A stretch of 64,000 nucleotides of DNA from Hymenolepis diminuta (Eukaryota; Platyhelminthes; Cestoda; Cyclophyllidea; Hymenolepididae). How positions within the stretch are numbered: position 1 is the first letter of the stretch; the number at the start of each line of letters is the position of its first letter. The position numbers and the translations under genes were made by a program. Of this stretch, positions 23,701-38,700 are shown one piece after another. The stretch spans positions 523,283 through 587,282 of the forward strand of contig CAADRB010000067.1 in the NCBI GenBank assembly GCA_900708905.1. Reading direction: 5' to 3'. The notes beneath the pieces were generated by a model. That model was given only the letters and a program-made list of their open reading frames with translations. It did not search any database and was not told the DNA's origin.

Positions 23701-26700
23701 AACGAGAGTAAGTCACTTATCATTTATATTTCAATCATCAGTTATATAGTCTATTAAGTCGTTGTTATCAATTTTACTGCATTATCGGCGAGTTTGATTG
23801 TTATTTAAGGCAATATTTTTAAATGTCTAGGAAACGGATACTATGGGATGCCTTTCACAATATCCGTTATCCTGCTGCCTATGTTCCCACTGATGATTTG
23901 ACTAAGATCACTTCTCCTCTAGACTGGTGAGTTTTGTTATCCACAACGCATTCTCATTTAATTTCTTTCTGATATGCCTATGCCAGTTATGTAGCATATG
24001 GAGTACAAACCTAAAGACTCGGAAAACATTTTGACCGAATCACATATTGATATATTCTGACATGTTGCAATTGTGTAAGTAGACAAATAGAGAGAGACTG
24101 AGCCATTGCTTTTCTACCTCGAGAATCCAGATAGGAAGACGTCATGATCTGAATGTCATTGCTTTTTGTTTAGTTAATGGTAGTGAAAATTTGCTTTCAA
24201 TAAGCTTTATATTAATGGTAAATTATATGCTATTTTAAATTTAGAAAAAAGTTGATGCGTTCAAAATGCTGGTCTTGTGATCACAGTTATATTAAATAAC
24301 TGAAGTTTATTTAAATATTTTTTCAAGTGTAGTTATTCCTTGATATTTGAAATTGATCCTTGAACGTTTTCACGTAGATATTTTTCGCTGAAAATCTTTT
24401 TATTATGGTCATTCTGTGCATTTATCGGTTTTTATTGACAGATATTCAAAATATGAAATGGGCTCTAAATTTGTATTATTCAGGCTACCGAAGAGTTAAC
24501 GGTGCGTTCAATAAAATATCTAACGTGAGGAAGTGAAAGTGAAGATTTAGGTTTTAAGATCAAAGATCTCTACGTAATTCAAAATGCGATTGGTGCTTGA
24601 GAGCATTTGACGCCATTTAGTTTGATGGGAGCTTTGCTATGAAGAAGATTCGGAAACCTTTACTGGGTGTTAGTTTTCATGGGTAAATAAGTGAATTCGT
24701 TTATAATATCGTAATCCTGCATTTTATAAAACCGTTCGAATTCATTTGATAGCACTTGAGATAGAGCAAGTTTAAAGATAGAATGGTAGCGCCACTAGGA
24801 TGATGATTATCTTATGAGTACATTCTTGGATTACCCTTGCTGATGGACGTTGAGTACGCTTAGTTACCTTAATGCTAGTAGCTTAATTACTGTACCATAT
24901 TTTAAAACTCCTTATTCGCGGACTTTTACTTGTTTTGTCTATTGCAAAACAATTTCCCTTACCTTCGAACTAACATAAATCTCAAAACAGTGATTCAGTG
25001 TGGGTGTATTTTCTCCACTTTCCTAATACGCTGACGACGGACGCAGACGGCAGATGTCCCAGCTTATCGACAACGTGGAATTTTTTTCCTCATTAATACG
25101 AATTCAGAGTACATTAATCTTATAACGTAATTGTTATACTTCACAAAGTATGTATTTCTTATCAGTAAAGTTGAAAATACAGCGGTCGAAGATCATGGGG
25201 TCCATGCTCGTCGGTGCATGCTCGATATGCTTTTGTTCATTCTAGTCGAAAGTGGTAAATGCGACCTTCTTATAAGAGTTGTTTCCTCTTTTCAAGTTTT
25301 AGAATGCTTGGTATTTGTCATGAATGTCTATCAAAGAAAGATACATAGTTGAGGGAATTGACCTTCTTGCTGCAATTGCTACTTCCGTCTAAATCAGCAT
25401 GGTATTTTGTTTGAGTTTATCTAGAGCTCACCCCGTGCCCATGGTAGTCCTCGGGCGTGCACATTGTTCCGTACTAACTGGCGAGGTTACTTGGTTGGCC
25501 TACTTCCAATTCCTCTGTTACAACGTGCTTGGTAGCTTACAATGACAATGGGAGATTTATAGACGTACAACAGAATGTAGGGTCTTGAAATAAACATCGA
25601 AAATAGGAACAGAGCATACAGGTTTCTTTTAAATTCATATCAGCTACTACTGCGTTAAGTTAATCGTCTCATTTGAAAGTACTCATTTCGTTCAAAATTC
25701 CTTTTATATGCAATATTTGAGTAGTTTCATAATAATAAAATAAGAGTTGGAGCACGGTGACATGTAAAATATTCAGCAGTGATGTTGAAGAATTTCAAGG
25801 CAAAGAATAAAACCAAGACTAGAAAATGTGCACTTGTAGGATGTTATGTGTCTGTGTTTATTTGATGAAATGTTTAGAATGCACATCGTGATAAAACAAA
25901 GCTTATTTTACAACTTGGAAAGTGAATAGTGCAATGTTTGAGGCTCTTTTAATCTGCAGAAGATATCAGTTTCAATGGAATATTGAAATCAGTTTGCTTT
26001 GAATCACTATGAGTTAGACATCTGTATGCAGTGTGGTGAAACGACAATGAAACGTAATATTCCATGTATAAATAAATGCTCATCGATGTAGCATTTTTCT
26101 CTTCCAGTGTCGGAGAATTAGTTCGGTACTGAAATGGTTGGGCTGAATGTTGCCCGACTATCTTCTCCTTCTCCGCTCTCATACACATAAATAAATTGCG
26201 AGTGTTGTGTGTGTGTGTTTTTACATACTTGTTTCCAGTTAACACTTTAAGATTATATGCTGTTTGCTAATATGCTCACTTGTGGCACTTATAAAACATC
26301 TTTCCTAAAAATGGCTGCTGTGTTGTGAAAATGTCGAATTTTTAAATTCTTTATCTATTTCCCCCCTTTTAAAACGAGTGTTTTCAATTTGCAAAAGAAA
26401 CATGTGAGAGATACGAAGATGGTGAAGGTTTGACATTCTGTTCATGCAACAGAATATTGATTGGGCATTTTAATATTGGTACAAAGGTCATTGGTTCTAC
26501 TCTCATCTGTGCACGTTCAATGATGGAAATGAGCAACTGCACTGATTGAGTTTGTTTACCAGAGGTGTCATAACTTAATCAGTCTCCAAAATACCCTCAA
26601 ATTCCAGGACTTTACCCTAAAATTCTGCAAGGCAACGACCTTGCAATTTAATACATGATAAAAAATATACAAACTTTATGAATAAATAACAATAAATTGT

Positions 26701-29700
26701 GAGCTTAATTTTTCTTAGATAAAAATTATTTAAATTCCAGTTTCCCATCAGGGAAGCGCCGTAATGGCGCCACCCCATTGCCTAAAACGGGTGTTGGTAA
26801 ATGCTTTCTTAATGGATCTTGAAATTTAGTACTTAAGTGTGCCTGTTCTCCCCATATTACCGAAAGAGTCCTCTTTGATGAACGGTATATTATAAATTCT
26901 GTTGTTTGTATCATAAAGAGGGCTGAACGAATACATTGCCGAAGAATTTTTAAGTCACCCAACTTTGGATGCCTGAATTATTTGCTTTTTTCAGTCAAAT
27001 GTGATATTTCCAACCTGGATTTTAGAAGTGAGTTGATTATTCATAAATAGCTGCCATGATATTAGGCACCCCGTTTCCTAAAAACATCCCATTTAAAATA
27101 AACGTTGTTTTCATCTGTGTTTTCTTTCAATTTTAATGTTGCTTGATTGGAGTTATGCCTGTAATAATGTAATCGTGTATTGGTTCCAATTTGGCGACTT
27201 CTCAGTCCCTAAAGTTTCACTACTTATTAGTTGATAATGATGTAAGAAATTCAATTATTCGGAATTATAAACATGTAAAGTATATAAGTAGTGTTAATTT
27301 GTTGTTTAAATTGAGCGGTTAGTTACGTCGTCCCGATAAATGATTATTTTCAGATAGTTAGGAATGATTATTCGTCACTGAGATGTTTTCAATCATTTTA
27401 TGAAATTATTTTTAAGATTCTTAATTTGAGAAATTGATTACTTGTTTCCTTCACATTTTGCGTCATATTTTAGTTTGTAAAAATGTATGTTTTTGTCTTT
27501 TATTAAGATTAATTTTTATTGCATATTTCGCTTCTGCGCTGAAAATGAAAGTACGAAATGATTTCTGCTCTCTCAAGAAAAATGAAAAGCTGCAGAAAAT
27601 AAAGAAATATCACTGAAAAATTGGCGGAATCTATTGCTTTGGAAAATTTTCTCTCTTATGAGAATCTTGAGCGAGAAGAGAAGGAAAATAAACTCTAACA
27701 ATGCCCGAAAGACAAAGGAAATTTCGTATAAGTTGGAGAAGTCGTCTCCGTTTAAAATTTTTACTCGAATAACTATCGTCTCTAAAACTATGGAAGTTTC
27801 TTAAGTTAATATAATTTTAAATGATCAGCGATGAACTGTCTTTGTTAATGTGCTCGTCCGCAAAGTCAGGTGTTAGGGGTCTGGTTCCCAATGGTGTATT
27901 CTTTCTAACATGGGTCTGAGAATTTTATCATTGGGATTGCTAGACTTCTCTTTTGTTACGGAAAGTTAATAGTGTTATTGCAAAGTGCATTTCTAGTCCA
28001 TTTTTCTTTTTGTCTATTGCTCACTCTATTTTTACAACCTTCGTACTTTATTTAGCTCAAAAAAGGTAGATGAAGTGGTATAGTTATGTCGACCTGTTTG
28101 CTCTTTAGAAAAATGCGGTGGTTTACAGTCTTTTCCTATATTCCAGTTAGGTTGAAAGAGAAATGCCATTATCAATATAGAATAAGTATGGTTTTAGCCA
28201 CATTCAGTCAGTCTACCAGACAAGACCACTTAGATCATGGATTTAATAATCTGTTGTCTTGGCCTAACTATAATTTTTCTTCTGATGGTAGTTCAACAAA
28301 ACAAAAGTCATGACTGCTTTTTGGCTGAAGATAATCAGCTCCCGCAGGTTGTCTCAAGGTTGCTATCACCCTTATCGATATGCTGGTTCACATCGCTCCT
28401 GTCGTCTTGACAGTCATTTGGGCCTAAAATCATTATCAGTTCGGTCATGTTTTGGTGTCTCAACACAAACATCATGACGATAACTCACATTCCTGTATAA
28501 TACCTTTGATTAATAAAATGTTTTAGATTAACTGCATTCTCTTAGCCCTCTCGTTGAACTGTAGTCTAGTGATATCCTGTTGGCGGCTACATCTTAGCAG
28601 CAGAGACTAGACATCCTAGCATTACAGCAGCATAGAAGGGTCATACTGTACAAAAATGTGCAACTGAGGAGTTACAAAATCTTCCCCAATTTTAACTTGA
28701 TACAACATAAGACGACGTGACCTAGACATGATATTTTCTCCCAGCTGTCATCTGGGTCTTTTGCATTTAATTGCCATTTGTGGTAATGGGTAGATAAAGC
28801 TATTTAATAGAGATGCCACTATGAATGGAGCGAAATCTTCTAGACTACAATGACATTTAAGTATCAACTAGTGGAATTTTGAAATTTATTTCGTGAAATA
28901 TGTGGGGAAAGATAAAAAAACTCAATTTTTAGCTTAGTTAAGGGATACAAAGCTTCATTAAATAATCTCTCCTCTTAGAGGCTTCCAGTTTTGAAAGAAA
29001 AGCGAGGATCATGAATCTGTGTTGAAATCTGTTTAAATATTACTTTAATAATTGGGGAAAAAAAATGCACGAAAAATCCTTTCTGAATAATGCTTTTTAA
29101 TATTTTACATAATAACAGTAAACCAAAAATTCTATAGTCGCTCTAGGGGCCTGCATACAGACAAATGCCTACATCTTCGGAATTATGCTCATTTTTATTT
29201 ATTTCTCATTTTTTATACTATTTCTTAAGTACGAATTCCATTGATACTTACGCGAAAACGATCCCGATTTAGACATGCGCATTTCTAGACAAATGAATTT
29301 TGAACTTTTTGGAGAGAATTGTCTGGGGATAACGTCTCCTTTAAGGAATAATCTTTTTGAATTTTCTAAGACCTTTCGATCTACTTCAAAAAAATACTTG
29401 AAATAAGTTTAGAGCATTAGATATTGTTCCTCTATTCAAAATTATGTAGATGATTGCTTCAAATCTTGCGTTGCTATAGCCAAGTATCGATGTTCATTGT
29501 CCTTCTTGAAAATTCAGGGATGAATACTAATAAAGTGGATCAGATTTTGTTGTTGTTTTCTAGATTATATTAACAAAATTTAAATACTCAACTTTATTGA
29601 GTTCCTCGGGAAAATTCTGGGAATTCATTCATTTATTCTATAATAAGTCAATTCTTTAGGTAGAGTTTTATAATACCATTTGGTTCTTGAATTCATATCT

Positions 29701-32700
29701 CCTAGTTTCATACTTTTGTAATCAGTTGAAATTTGTCACTCTGAGAAATATCTATTTGGATTTACAGTCAATGACATTAAAAGTGGAGCTAATCTGGAAC
29801 TAATTTTGCTTCAATGTGAATTTACACAGTATAGGTTTTATGAATTTGTAATGTTTCAGTAATTACATTTTTTATTTAGGTTGGGAGACCATATTCACAC
29901 CAATTTTCGTGACCTCTACGAAAATTTGCGTCAAGCAGGCTACTTCCTTGAGGTTCTTCAACAACCTTTCACCTGCTTCGACGCCTCGAAATATGGTAAA
30001 ATTACTTGAATTAATCGATCCACTATTTTTCAAATAACGGCTTCGTTAGATTTAACGCAAAAATCCAACTATTAGATACTTAATGTGCACGAATTTTCAC
30101 TTTTCTGAAGTTGATCTAGTCTATAAATTTGTGTAATGTCAAACACAGTTCCATGAGACGAATTGTTCAATTTGAAAAAGGTAAGGAAAAAATTTGTTTG
30201 AACCTCTGATAGAGGAAAATGCAATTGCAGTATATCTGATCAATACAGTATAGTGCTATAATAAGAAGTGAAGGAGAAGGGGATGGAGTAGAAATAAGGT
30301 GGAACAATAATCCTATGGCATTTTAATTTCGCCTTCATCAGGGATAGTTTATTGCTTCATGTCTAAATTTCGATTTTCCATCTTTGAACCGTAAGTTCCT
30401 GAGATGATTAATGTCTGCAATATTTGGAGCTCATTGAAATGTTGATTAATTTTGATTTTTGGTCATGCTGTCGCAATAAATTTTTCTATTTTGATATTGT
30501 TATTATTAAATGTATAATTTCAGGAACACTTATGATCGTGGATCCAGAGGAAGAATTCTGGCCAGCAGAGGTTTTCAAACTAGAAAAGGATGTCAAGGAG
30601 AAAGGACTATCTCTTCTTGTTTTTGGTGGTTGGTACAACACATCAGTCCTTTCGACGCTCAAATTCTACGATTCTAATAATAAGTAACGTCTGTTTATTT
30701 TGATTTCAAGATCAGCTTGGTACTGGTAATGAGAAATTTACCAATTATAGTATGGAAACTTATTGCATGACATTCCATTTTCTTATCTGTCCATAATTTA
30801 GATTGCTATTTCCAGACCTTATTTTAAGATCAAGAACGCGTGATATTCCTTTATGCGGTATTTGAAACGTTTCTAGTTTATTTTAAAAATAATTTCATAA
30901 GAGAGATAATTTTAATTTAATGAATTATTGTCAAGCTGGTACTTATCAGAACTTTATTACCTTAAGAAATTGATTGGAATGTGGATTGTTGATGGAAAAA
31001 TGTTAACTTTTTTAATTACAGCAATCCATCCAACTAACAGAGGGCTAAAACATTTCTCATAAAACAAATACCTGGCTATCTAGCAGGGAACCATTCTGAA
31101 CTAATCCAGTCCGAATTATGACAGTTAAGTGTACATTTAGCATCTGGGGTAGCAGTATTTGTAAATATAAATGATTCTGGAAAATGTAAATTTTGTAACC
31201 GTTCAGTTACTCACTTTTGTAAAGTAGGCCTCTTCTATGTGCCTACAATACTAGCAGGAATAGTTTTCTGCTACTATGATATATCTGCCCATTAGATGTC
31301 ATTAGATCACAGTTGACTCAGATTATGGAGAGAAGGTTAAGACGGAATGCAGTTAATCCAAGTGATAAGGAACCATCAGCATAAAGCCACGGAGTACCTT
31401 TGAAAGATTACCAATACACACTGGGTGGCCTCTGTCAGGTCTATACGTAGGTGCCCGCTGGCTCGAGTACCTGGACAGTTAGTTTAGATAAATGCTCACC
31501 TCCTCGGAGCAGCCATTAATTATATTCCCCTATAAATAATGTTGTTAATAAGTTAATAAACCGACCTTGGAGTATCTGCCTTCTCTCCGAGCCTGAGTCA
31601 ACTGTAGTCTAGCCATATCTGTTTTATTAATCAAACAAAACATCTATGTAATACGAGTTCCAAATAACTGTCAATCCGTCATCAACGGTGTGCGCCAATA
31701 AATCGATAAGGGTGATGGGTTGTTTCCTTTCTACACCATCCATAGGTCTTAATAGCAATAGGAATAGACCCATGCTTGATATCAAGGTAAACCTTTGTTA
31801 CAATATTGAATTCCTCAAATTTGAATCCTTTCATTGACCATTTTAAAGATACTGAACACTATAAATCTCCATCTTAATTGATTGCTGACGATTAATTATT
31901 AAGGAGCAACCGAAGCGTGTGGTTTTAGTTATTGCAGTATAGGCATTTAATTCCTTTGAGGGACACTATCTTCTACATCTTAAGAGAAAAAGTGTTAAAG
32001 ATGTCATATTTAGCTACTTACCTGTTTTTCAAAACTCCGTAAGACTTATTTCGTCTGCCTATATTTATAGACGCTTATTTTACAAAATGTCCACAAACTA
32101 ACTGGTAGACTGCGAGGATGTTTCATTCTGAAAGCAACGTTAATGGGTGGAAATTTGTTGCAGTTTTTTCTACTAATTACATGTGGGATATTTGCGTTTC
32201 GTATGCAGTACTGGTATCTAGCTTCATGTATGTGTGGATGAGAATAAGAATTTTGGGTAAATATTAGCTCATTATAAATAGGATTTTAATCTAAAATTAA
32301 ATGATATTTTAATAAGAGATAGCTCTGTTTTGTTGAAAAAAATATTTTTTCGCTCTCTGTTTCTCTTAATTTAAGATATTATGCCAGAGCAAAATTGCAA
32401 TTTTCATCATGAGAAAGGAGCTAAAAATTGGTTAACAATGAAGTTGAGAAGGATCGAAAAGCTCTTGATAATGCCAAAGTTCTACTAGATTGAATTTTTG
32501 GATTCCCCCCGTATAATATTCACCCAACTGGCCAGTTCTCTGCTTCAAGTCCCAAAATTCATAGTTCATAATTCATTCTCTTGATTCCTGAGCAAATTCT
32601 TGATAAGGTTTCCAGTGTTTATTGACTAGTTGGTTGCTTAATTATCATTTGGATTTATTTTTTTCTCAAAGGACTAGAAAACAGGATGATCTTACATATA

Positions 32701-35700
32701 GAAGCTCATTAACGTTCATTAAAAGTGTAATCTGTTGTATTCGGGCTATTAAATTGTCCGATGATATATGCATATTATATAAATAGGTACTTGCTTATTT
32801 TTTATTTGTATCTTTCGATTCAATTTCTAGATGAGAAATTTTGGAATTTTTATTCGTTATAATTTCCTTTTTATCGTCGTCTTTTCTTCAGTGGGCCAAC
32901 GATTCTCAGGAAGTGCAAAATATTGTTTTAATTAAAAGGACCCTGACAGGAGCCACGCTTTGGTAAACATGAAAAAGAAAAGAACTCGTGGAAAAAAGAT
33001 TTTTTTCAACCATGTCAACTCCAAAATCCAGGGCTAGATACCATTTTTTGTACAACAATTTTCACTTTAGTGGTGAATCCGGTTTAGTTGTGTCTTTTGT
33101 GAGTTATTGTTATTTCGCTTCTCAGTAGTTTAATTCTAATTAACCTAAATTTTGGAAGAATTTTAATGAAAATTAATATACTGATGAATTAAATATTTTT
33201 ATGTGTTCTGTCTTTATTTATAACACCTTTATTAATATTACCCACAAGAATACAAAATTTCAAATTTTTATAATTGTGTGAATCAACTGAAATCAGTTAG
33301 CAATAAGTCCAATTAATGATAATGGGAAGGAGATCAAACAGGTGCTGAGGACCACGTCAAGGTAATCAAGGAGTCTTACTTATTTGATTTTTCGATTCGG
33401 GTTGTATAATATTTGCTAAATGGGTAACTCACGGTCCAAAATTCATGAATCGTTTATTGGTTTGTAGCAAGTTCTTATCCAGGACGCTCAGTGCCTTTTT
33501 GACCAGTTTTTAACAATGACAGTCGGTGTTGCCTCTTCAGTTCGTTTTTTTTCTTCCATTGGTTGTGAAGACAAGATGATCTTACCCGTATTCAGCAATT
33601 GACATAGCAGTGATGAGAAAGCTAAGGTTATTAAGTAAAGTCATTCTATTTTCGTTATGACAGACGGCTATGGATGCCAATTACCGGAGGTTCCAATATA
33701 CCCGCTCTCAACAAACTTCTCTCCCCTCTTGGTATTCAATTAGGGTATGCTTTGCTAATTTAAGTATCGAATTCCCTGATAGAAGTAATATCGTTTTATT
33801 AATTTTTTAGGGATCGAATTTTTAGTGGTGAAATCAAAGTGGGAACACTTAAAGGTACGTTCTAAGCTCTTTTGTATTTTAATTGTATGTAAAGTCATAT
33901 TAAGTTCATAAGTAAGGGAATATTAAGTTGGGCTCTTTCGGTAGCGTCTCTGTTATATTTTGGGATCTTTATCCTACATTATCCTATATAAAAGTGTATT
34001 TCTTTCAATCTTCATACAGATATATTCATTTGTGGTACATTGATATTTATCCAGCAATATTTAGGGCTTTTCTTTCGCTTGTAGCAACGTATCCTTCTGG
34101 AAGTCACTTAACTGCCATGCCAGCAACCCTAGGTCGCTCTTTCGTCCTACCTCATCATCTTGTTGACCTCGGTCAGCAGGTTATCGATCGATCTAGAAGT
34201 TTGAGTAAGAAGGTGTCGCGCTCGTTCGACAAAAAGCAGAAGACCCTCTTCTCGAAATTGCGATCAGTTCCTACAGAAATGGACCCAGTAGTACCTGTTC
34301 TTGGTCTTTGGACTAATGACTCTGGGCCTCAGAATTCTGCGGGGAGGGTCGCAGTATTTGGAGATTCAATGTGTTTGGATTCTTCGGGTGGATCAAAAAG
34401 TGGTAAAAATGTCATCTTTGCTTCTATGTACCTTTTCATTAGTATTTTCTTCGAGAGTATTATAATTGTTAACAATTTTCGAATGATGTTTAAAATGAGG
34501 AGATAGGTCATTCATACATCTTGATCAAAATTAATTAATATAAAGGATAGTGATTGTGCAGACGCATCTCTCTATTTTCTCTACAATATAAAGCATTATC
34601 TCTGATTCCTGTTTAAACTTTTTTATAGTGTATCATCCTCTTACTTTCTGAAGTTAATGAGTTCTTTTCGAACAACATCATCAAAAATGTGCATCTTAGG
34701 TATAAAAGGTTAGAAGAATGGAAAAATCTGGTTAAACTGTTGCTCTTCTAACTTCTATTGTAGACATTATAGAAGGGTAGCGTTTTCACTAGCGAAGTCT
34801 CCTTTGGGCAGGGAAAATGTAACTGAATGATTGATCGACCATCCAAATTGACATTACTGATAGTTGGGCTCTGGACGCCGCAAAAATAAATTCGCTCAGG
34901 AAATATGGGATAGATCCTGAAATTTGGGCATCGAAATATTATAACGAGAAACATAGAATATAGAACAGTAGGCTATATGCGAGAAGTAAAAGTGTACAAC
35001 ATGTATTCGAAGATCAAATTTTACAACAGCCAGTCTAGTCAATTTGCAAATTATGGCAATAGTCAACGCTTGACATATTTGTGGTGGAGGCGGGAGGTCA
35101 CATTCCTAGCAAGGCTTGTTATGTGGAACAACTAGGTTCTTTTTCTTACCTCCAAATAGTATAGTTTAATGCAAGTATAAAATACGATGGGATAAAAATG
35201 GCGTGAAAGAAGTCACGTGTTCATTTATGCTGGGTCCTATTAATATCGAATGGTATGCACTTTTGTGATCCAATTAATGTCCAGTAATAAACACAAGGCA
35301 GTACTAATGTGTTGTCAACGTTATACTATCGGATAAAATTATCCTGCCATCCATTGAGTTTGTATTCAATGCAGCCCTGTAATAAGTTATTGGAATTTTG
35401 ATAGTTTCCCAATAAACTTATTCCGATTTCTGACATTTTATTATAGTTTTGGGAGAGGCTTATTGCTGAGTCTATCATAAATAATAAAACGCGCGTCTGC
35501 TCTGTTAATATAGTAGGATTTACTCCTGTTCTCTTCATTTTCTTCCGCTCAATCTGTAGGAATCGTGATCTGAAATATATTTAATACGTAATATCTTATA
35601 GATACGGTAACGGAGAGTTAATGAGCGTAAGAATCTATATGCATAGAAGTGATGAACAAGAAGCATTAAAGGAACTTCGGGTTGAATGTATTTGGGGTTC

Positions 35701-38700
35701 AAGGTTCTCAGTGGGTCACTCTTCTTCCATGTTGTTCTGAATGGTCAACGAAGTTGCTAGCCTAACCTACTTCAAACTCGTCAGTAGCAACGTGCCCGTT
35801 GACTTGTAGTATGTCTTCGGACTTTTTGTGTAATCGGTTGCGAGACTATAGGAAAACATATCTTTTTAATTTAACTGAAATATTTCCAAGTTATTTTGAA
35901 GTTATTGTTTATTTCGAATCACATAACGGTCGGTTCTGAAGAAGCATAGATCCTGTCGGCTTTTGAGATCTTTTTATATTTTGCAATAATTTTATGTCTG
36001 TTTATTCTTTTAAAATAAATTAGTATGATTTTACTTAATAAATGTGATTGCGTGATAAATATGATGTCCACTAGGAAAGACGTCAAGCAGTACCATATGA
36101 ATTATGCAAACAAAGGGTTGGATGGATGAAATTTTGAAATATATTTCACTTCTATGCATAGCGATTTACGTGCTTTTTTCTATTTATTTTTCATATTTTA
36201 AAATCTGTAGTATCTATACCATGTAATCAGATGCTTCTTTGTGTTTTCCGTATTAGTGGCTGAAGAATATCTCAATTTTGTGATTTAAAGCTATATCGTA
36301 TTAATTCATATTTTTTCGAAAGGTGTATGTCTTTTTTGTTAATATCATGCAAATTTTGTACATAGCGGTTGAACTATGATTATTATTGATAATTGTAATC
36401 ATAAATAAATTTTAAGTCTCTCTATACCACCATCATTCACCGTCCTTTTTTTATCGCATTTGATTTTTGTTCGGCGATATTTGGGCGTTATTTTTTGCCG
36501 AATCCATCATACTCGCAGACAAATTTCATACTCGAGAATCCTATTTATTATGGGAGATAAGATTTTAATAAATGTCAGGAAGTGGCATTAACTTTTAATA
36601 CCAGTGATCAAGATTTTTAGAGGAAATTAGTTGACCTATGTATCCGCCTTAATATACATGCGGCATTAACTATGCATATTAAAAACATTGCACGTAGTAG
36701 TTCAATGCAAATATAATGTCTGAATGATTAATTCATGTGCTATTGTGTATTTTCTGATTTTCATTATCATTTACCATTCACAGGTTTATACAAAGTCAAG
36801 TAAAGCAACCGATTTCGAAGCATCCAAACCGTTCGATTTTTAGGCAGATAATGCATTATTTATTTCTTTTAGGGCTAATAAGATGACTGAATTCTAGTTT
36901 ATGCCAGAGATGAACACAGCATTATTGGTCTTTACATTTATTCTTCCATTCCCATTACTCCTCAAGACTATATCTTTTTCCTAACCTGTAACAGTGCAAT
37001 TTTTTATAAACGCGTGAGTTTGCGAGATGAAATTTTGGGGAAATAATTAAGATTTCTTAATTTACTGCATCTTCATTGGGATAGGTAGCTTATGTATATT
37101 CTATGCAATAAAATAGCTAGTTCTAGTGTAAGGGCGTGTATGCATTGTGTTTGCAAGCTAATGCTTAAAAATAAGTTGAATGATAGAATGGGGTCTTGGT
37201 AATAGTTCTTATTATGCTAAAAGTTTAATTTTAAAAGCCGATTATATCATTATTTAGATTTATTTTACTTGATTCACAGATCTTGAGTTCATTTTCCTCC
37301 TTTTGTTAATTTTATCTTTTAATTTATTTCAAAAAGGACTAGAATTTCCTTCCCTTTACACAAGGGAATCAAGGAATGGAAATGGGAAAATGCAGAATCA
37401 AGTACAGTTGCACTTATTACTTTCAGCTCTCCTATGGTTTAGGTATGCAGTTCATTAACTTATTGCCCATCCTGTAACTTTAGGAACGTGATGCGATTTT
37501 AGGTGATTCCAAAAAATGTTTCCGTTGGTAGGTTTATCGAAATCTAGTTCCAAATAGATTCCTTAATTCTATCGTGAGGTTTCCGGTAATTATGATTCAC
37601 CAACTTTTAACATTTTCTACCAAATTTCCCGGCTAGTTCAGTCATACAATCAGTTGACTTGAGGGCGCTGATGATAAAAATTCTTCTTCTGTAATCTTGT
37701 CCTCGGCAACTTCGAATATACTAATGAAATTTTTTTCATAAACTGAAGACTGACGTCTTGTTATCAAATGCATCGATCCTTCAAAAGGGAGAGCTTTATC
37801 AGAGTTCACCTTGGGTGAAATTTAGTGAGTTCTGTTATTCAAAAAATAGATTTCCCGGTTGCATCTACTTATAAGAAGATACGACTGAATTCAAGTTGTA
37901 TGATCAACCATTCAATTAACTTATCTGCTCAACAAGCTCTGAATATGGCGTACATGAACTCATTCAGAAATCCAGAGATAAAATGAAGAAAATTTACTTT
38001 TGAGGTATCTGTATAAAAAAGTGAATTGCGCTCCTTCTGGGAAAGTAGACAACTTAATGGTTCTAGGATCCAAGTAAGTAAGGCTCTTGATGTCATGTCG
38101 AACCTTCTATGTCATCCATTATTTTACCATTTCGTTATTTCTCCTGTTCGAATGACACTCCGTGATTAAAACTTGCCACGTATAACAATAAGCCTTAAAA
38201 AAATCTTGGCGTGGTGTTAGCGCTTTTAGGCTGATTATCCAGCTTAAAAAGTGCTTCTTAAAAGTACACCTGCACTAATAGTGTTCTTTTAAAAAAAATA
38301 CGGGAATTCGGCTTATCTTCTGCAGTCTGTGAGGTTAAAAGCTAACTTGTTCTTATTTAACCTTATTTTTAAACCTTGACCTTCAGGTGTTGAAAGAAAT
38401 CTATGCTTTTGAACTTTTTGCAATTACCGACTGAAGAATTTGTTTGAAGCCTTGTTTATGCTTAAGGAAGGATTTTGCTGTAGGAAGTTGTAACGGAGTT
38501 CCTCTTTTAGCATGCACGACTAGGTTTAATTGGGAAAATATGTATACGAATGAAGCTAGTTTAGATGTCGAACAATTGTAATTCATCTGGTTCGTTCAAA
38601 ATGGATTAATCTAGATAAAGGAATAATTATTAGTCATCGGAAAGATTATTAAACGCTTTCATCTTTTTCAGATTCTATTTAAACTTATTTTTGGATTTGG

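Larger units (their letters stand above)
23927..29879 (+). other. S1P intron 13 (6.0 kb)
   Basis: This phase-2 intron is mostly A+T-rich. It contains a (TG)n run near 26203-26219, a minus-strand exon-like frame at 26726-26972, repeat-like GC-richer segments near 25420-25560 and 28520-28690, and otherwise nothing I recognise. Confidence 0.55.
30684..33663 (+). other. S1P intron 15 (3.0 kb)
   Basis: This phase-2 intron carries the inverted-end element at 31281-31622 and two copies of the dispersed repeat at about 32400-32735 and 33318-33615. No gene is seen in the rest. Confidence 0.6.
19434..34402 (+). other. S1P post-catalytic luminal domain exons
   Basis: Exons 10-18 encode the luminal region typical of S1[143 protein letters not shown] and [11 protein letters not shown]. 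Exon 18 adds a Lys/Arg/Ser-rich insertion (around [15 protein letters not shown]) not present in the human protein as I recall it. The region is specific to S1P among subtilases, so the identification is firm. Confidence 0.9.

Noticed and set aside
34329..34511. Minus-strand frame over S1P exon 18
   Set aside because: Shadow of the protease exon.
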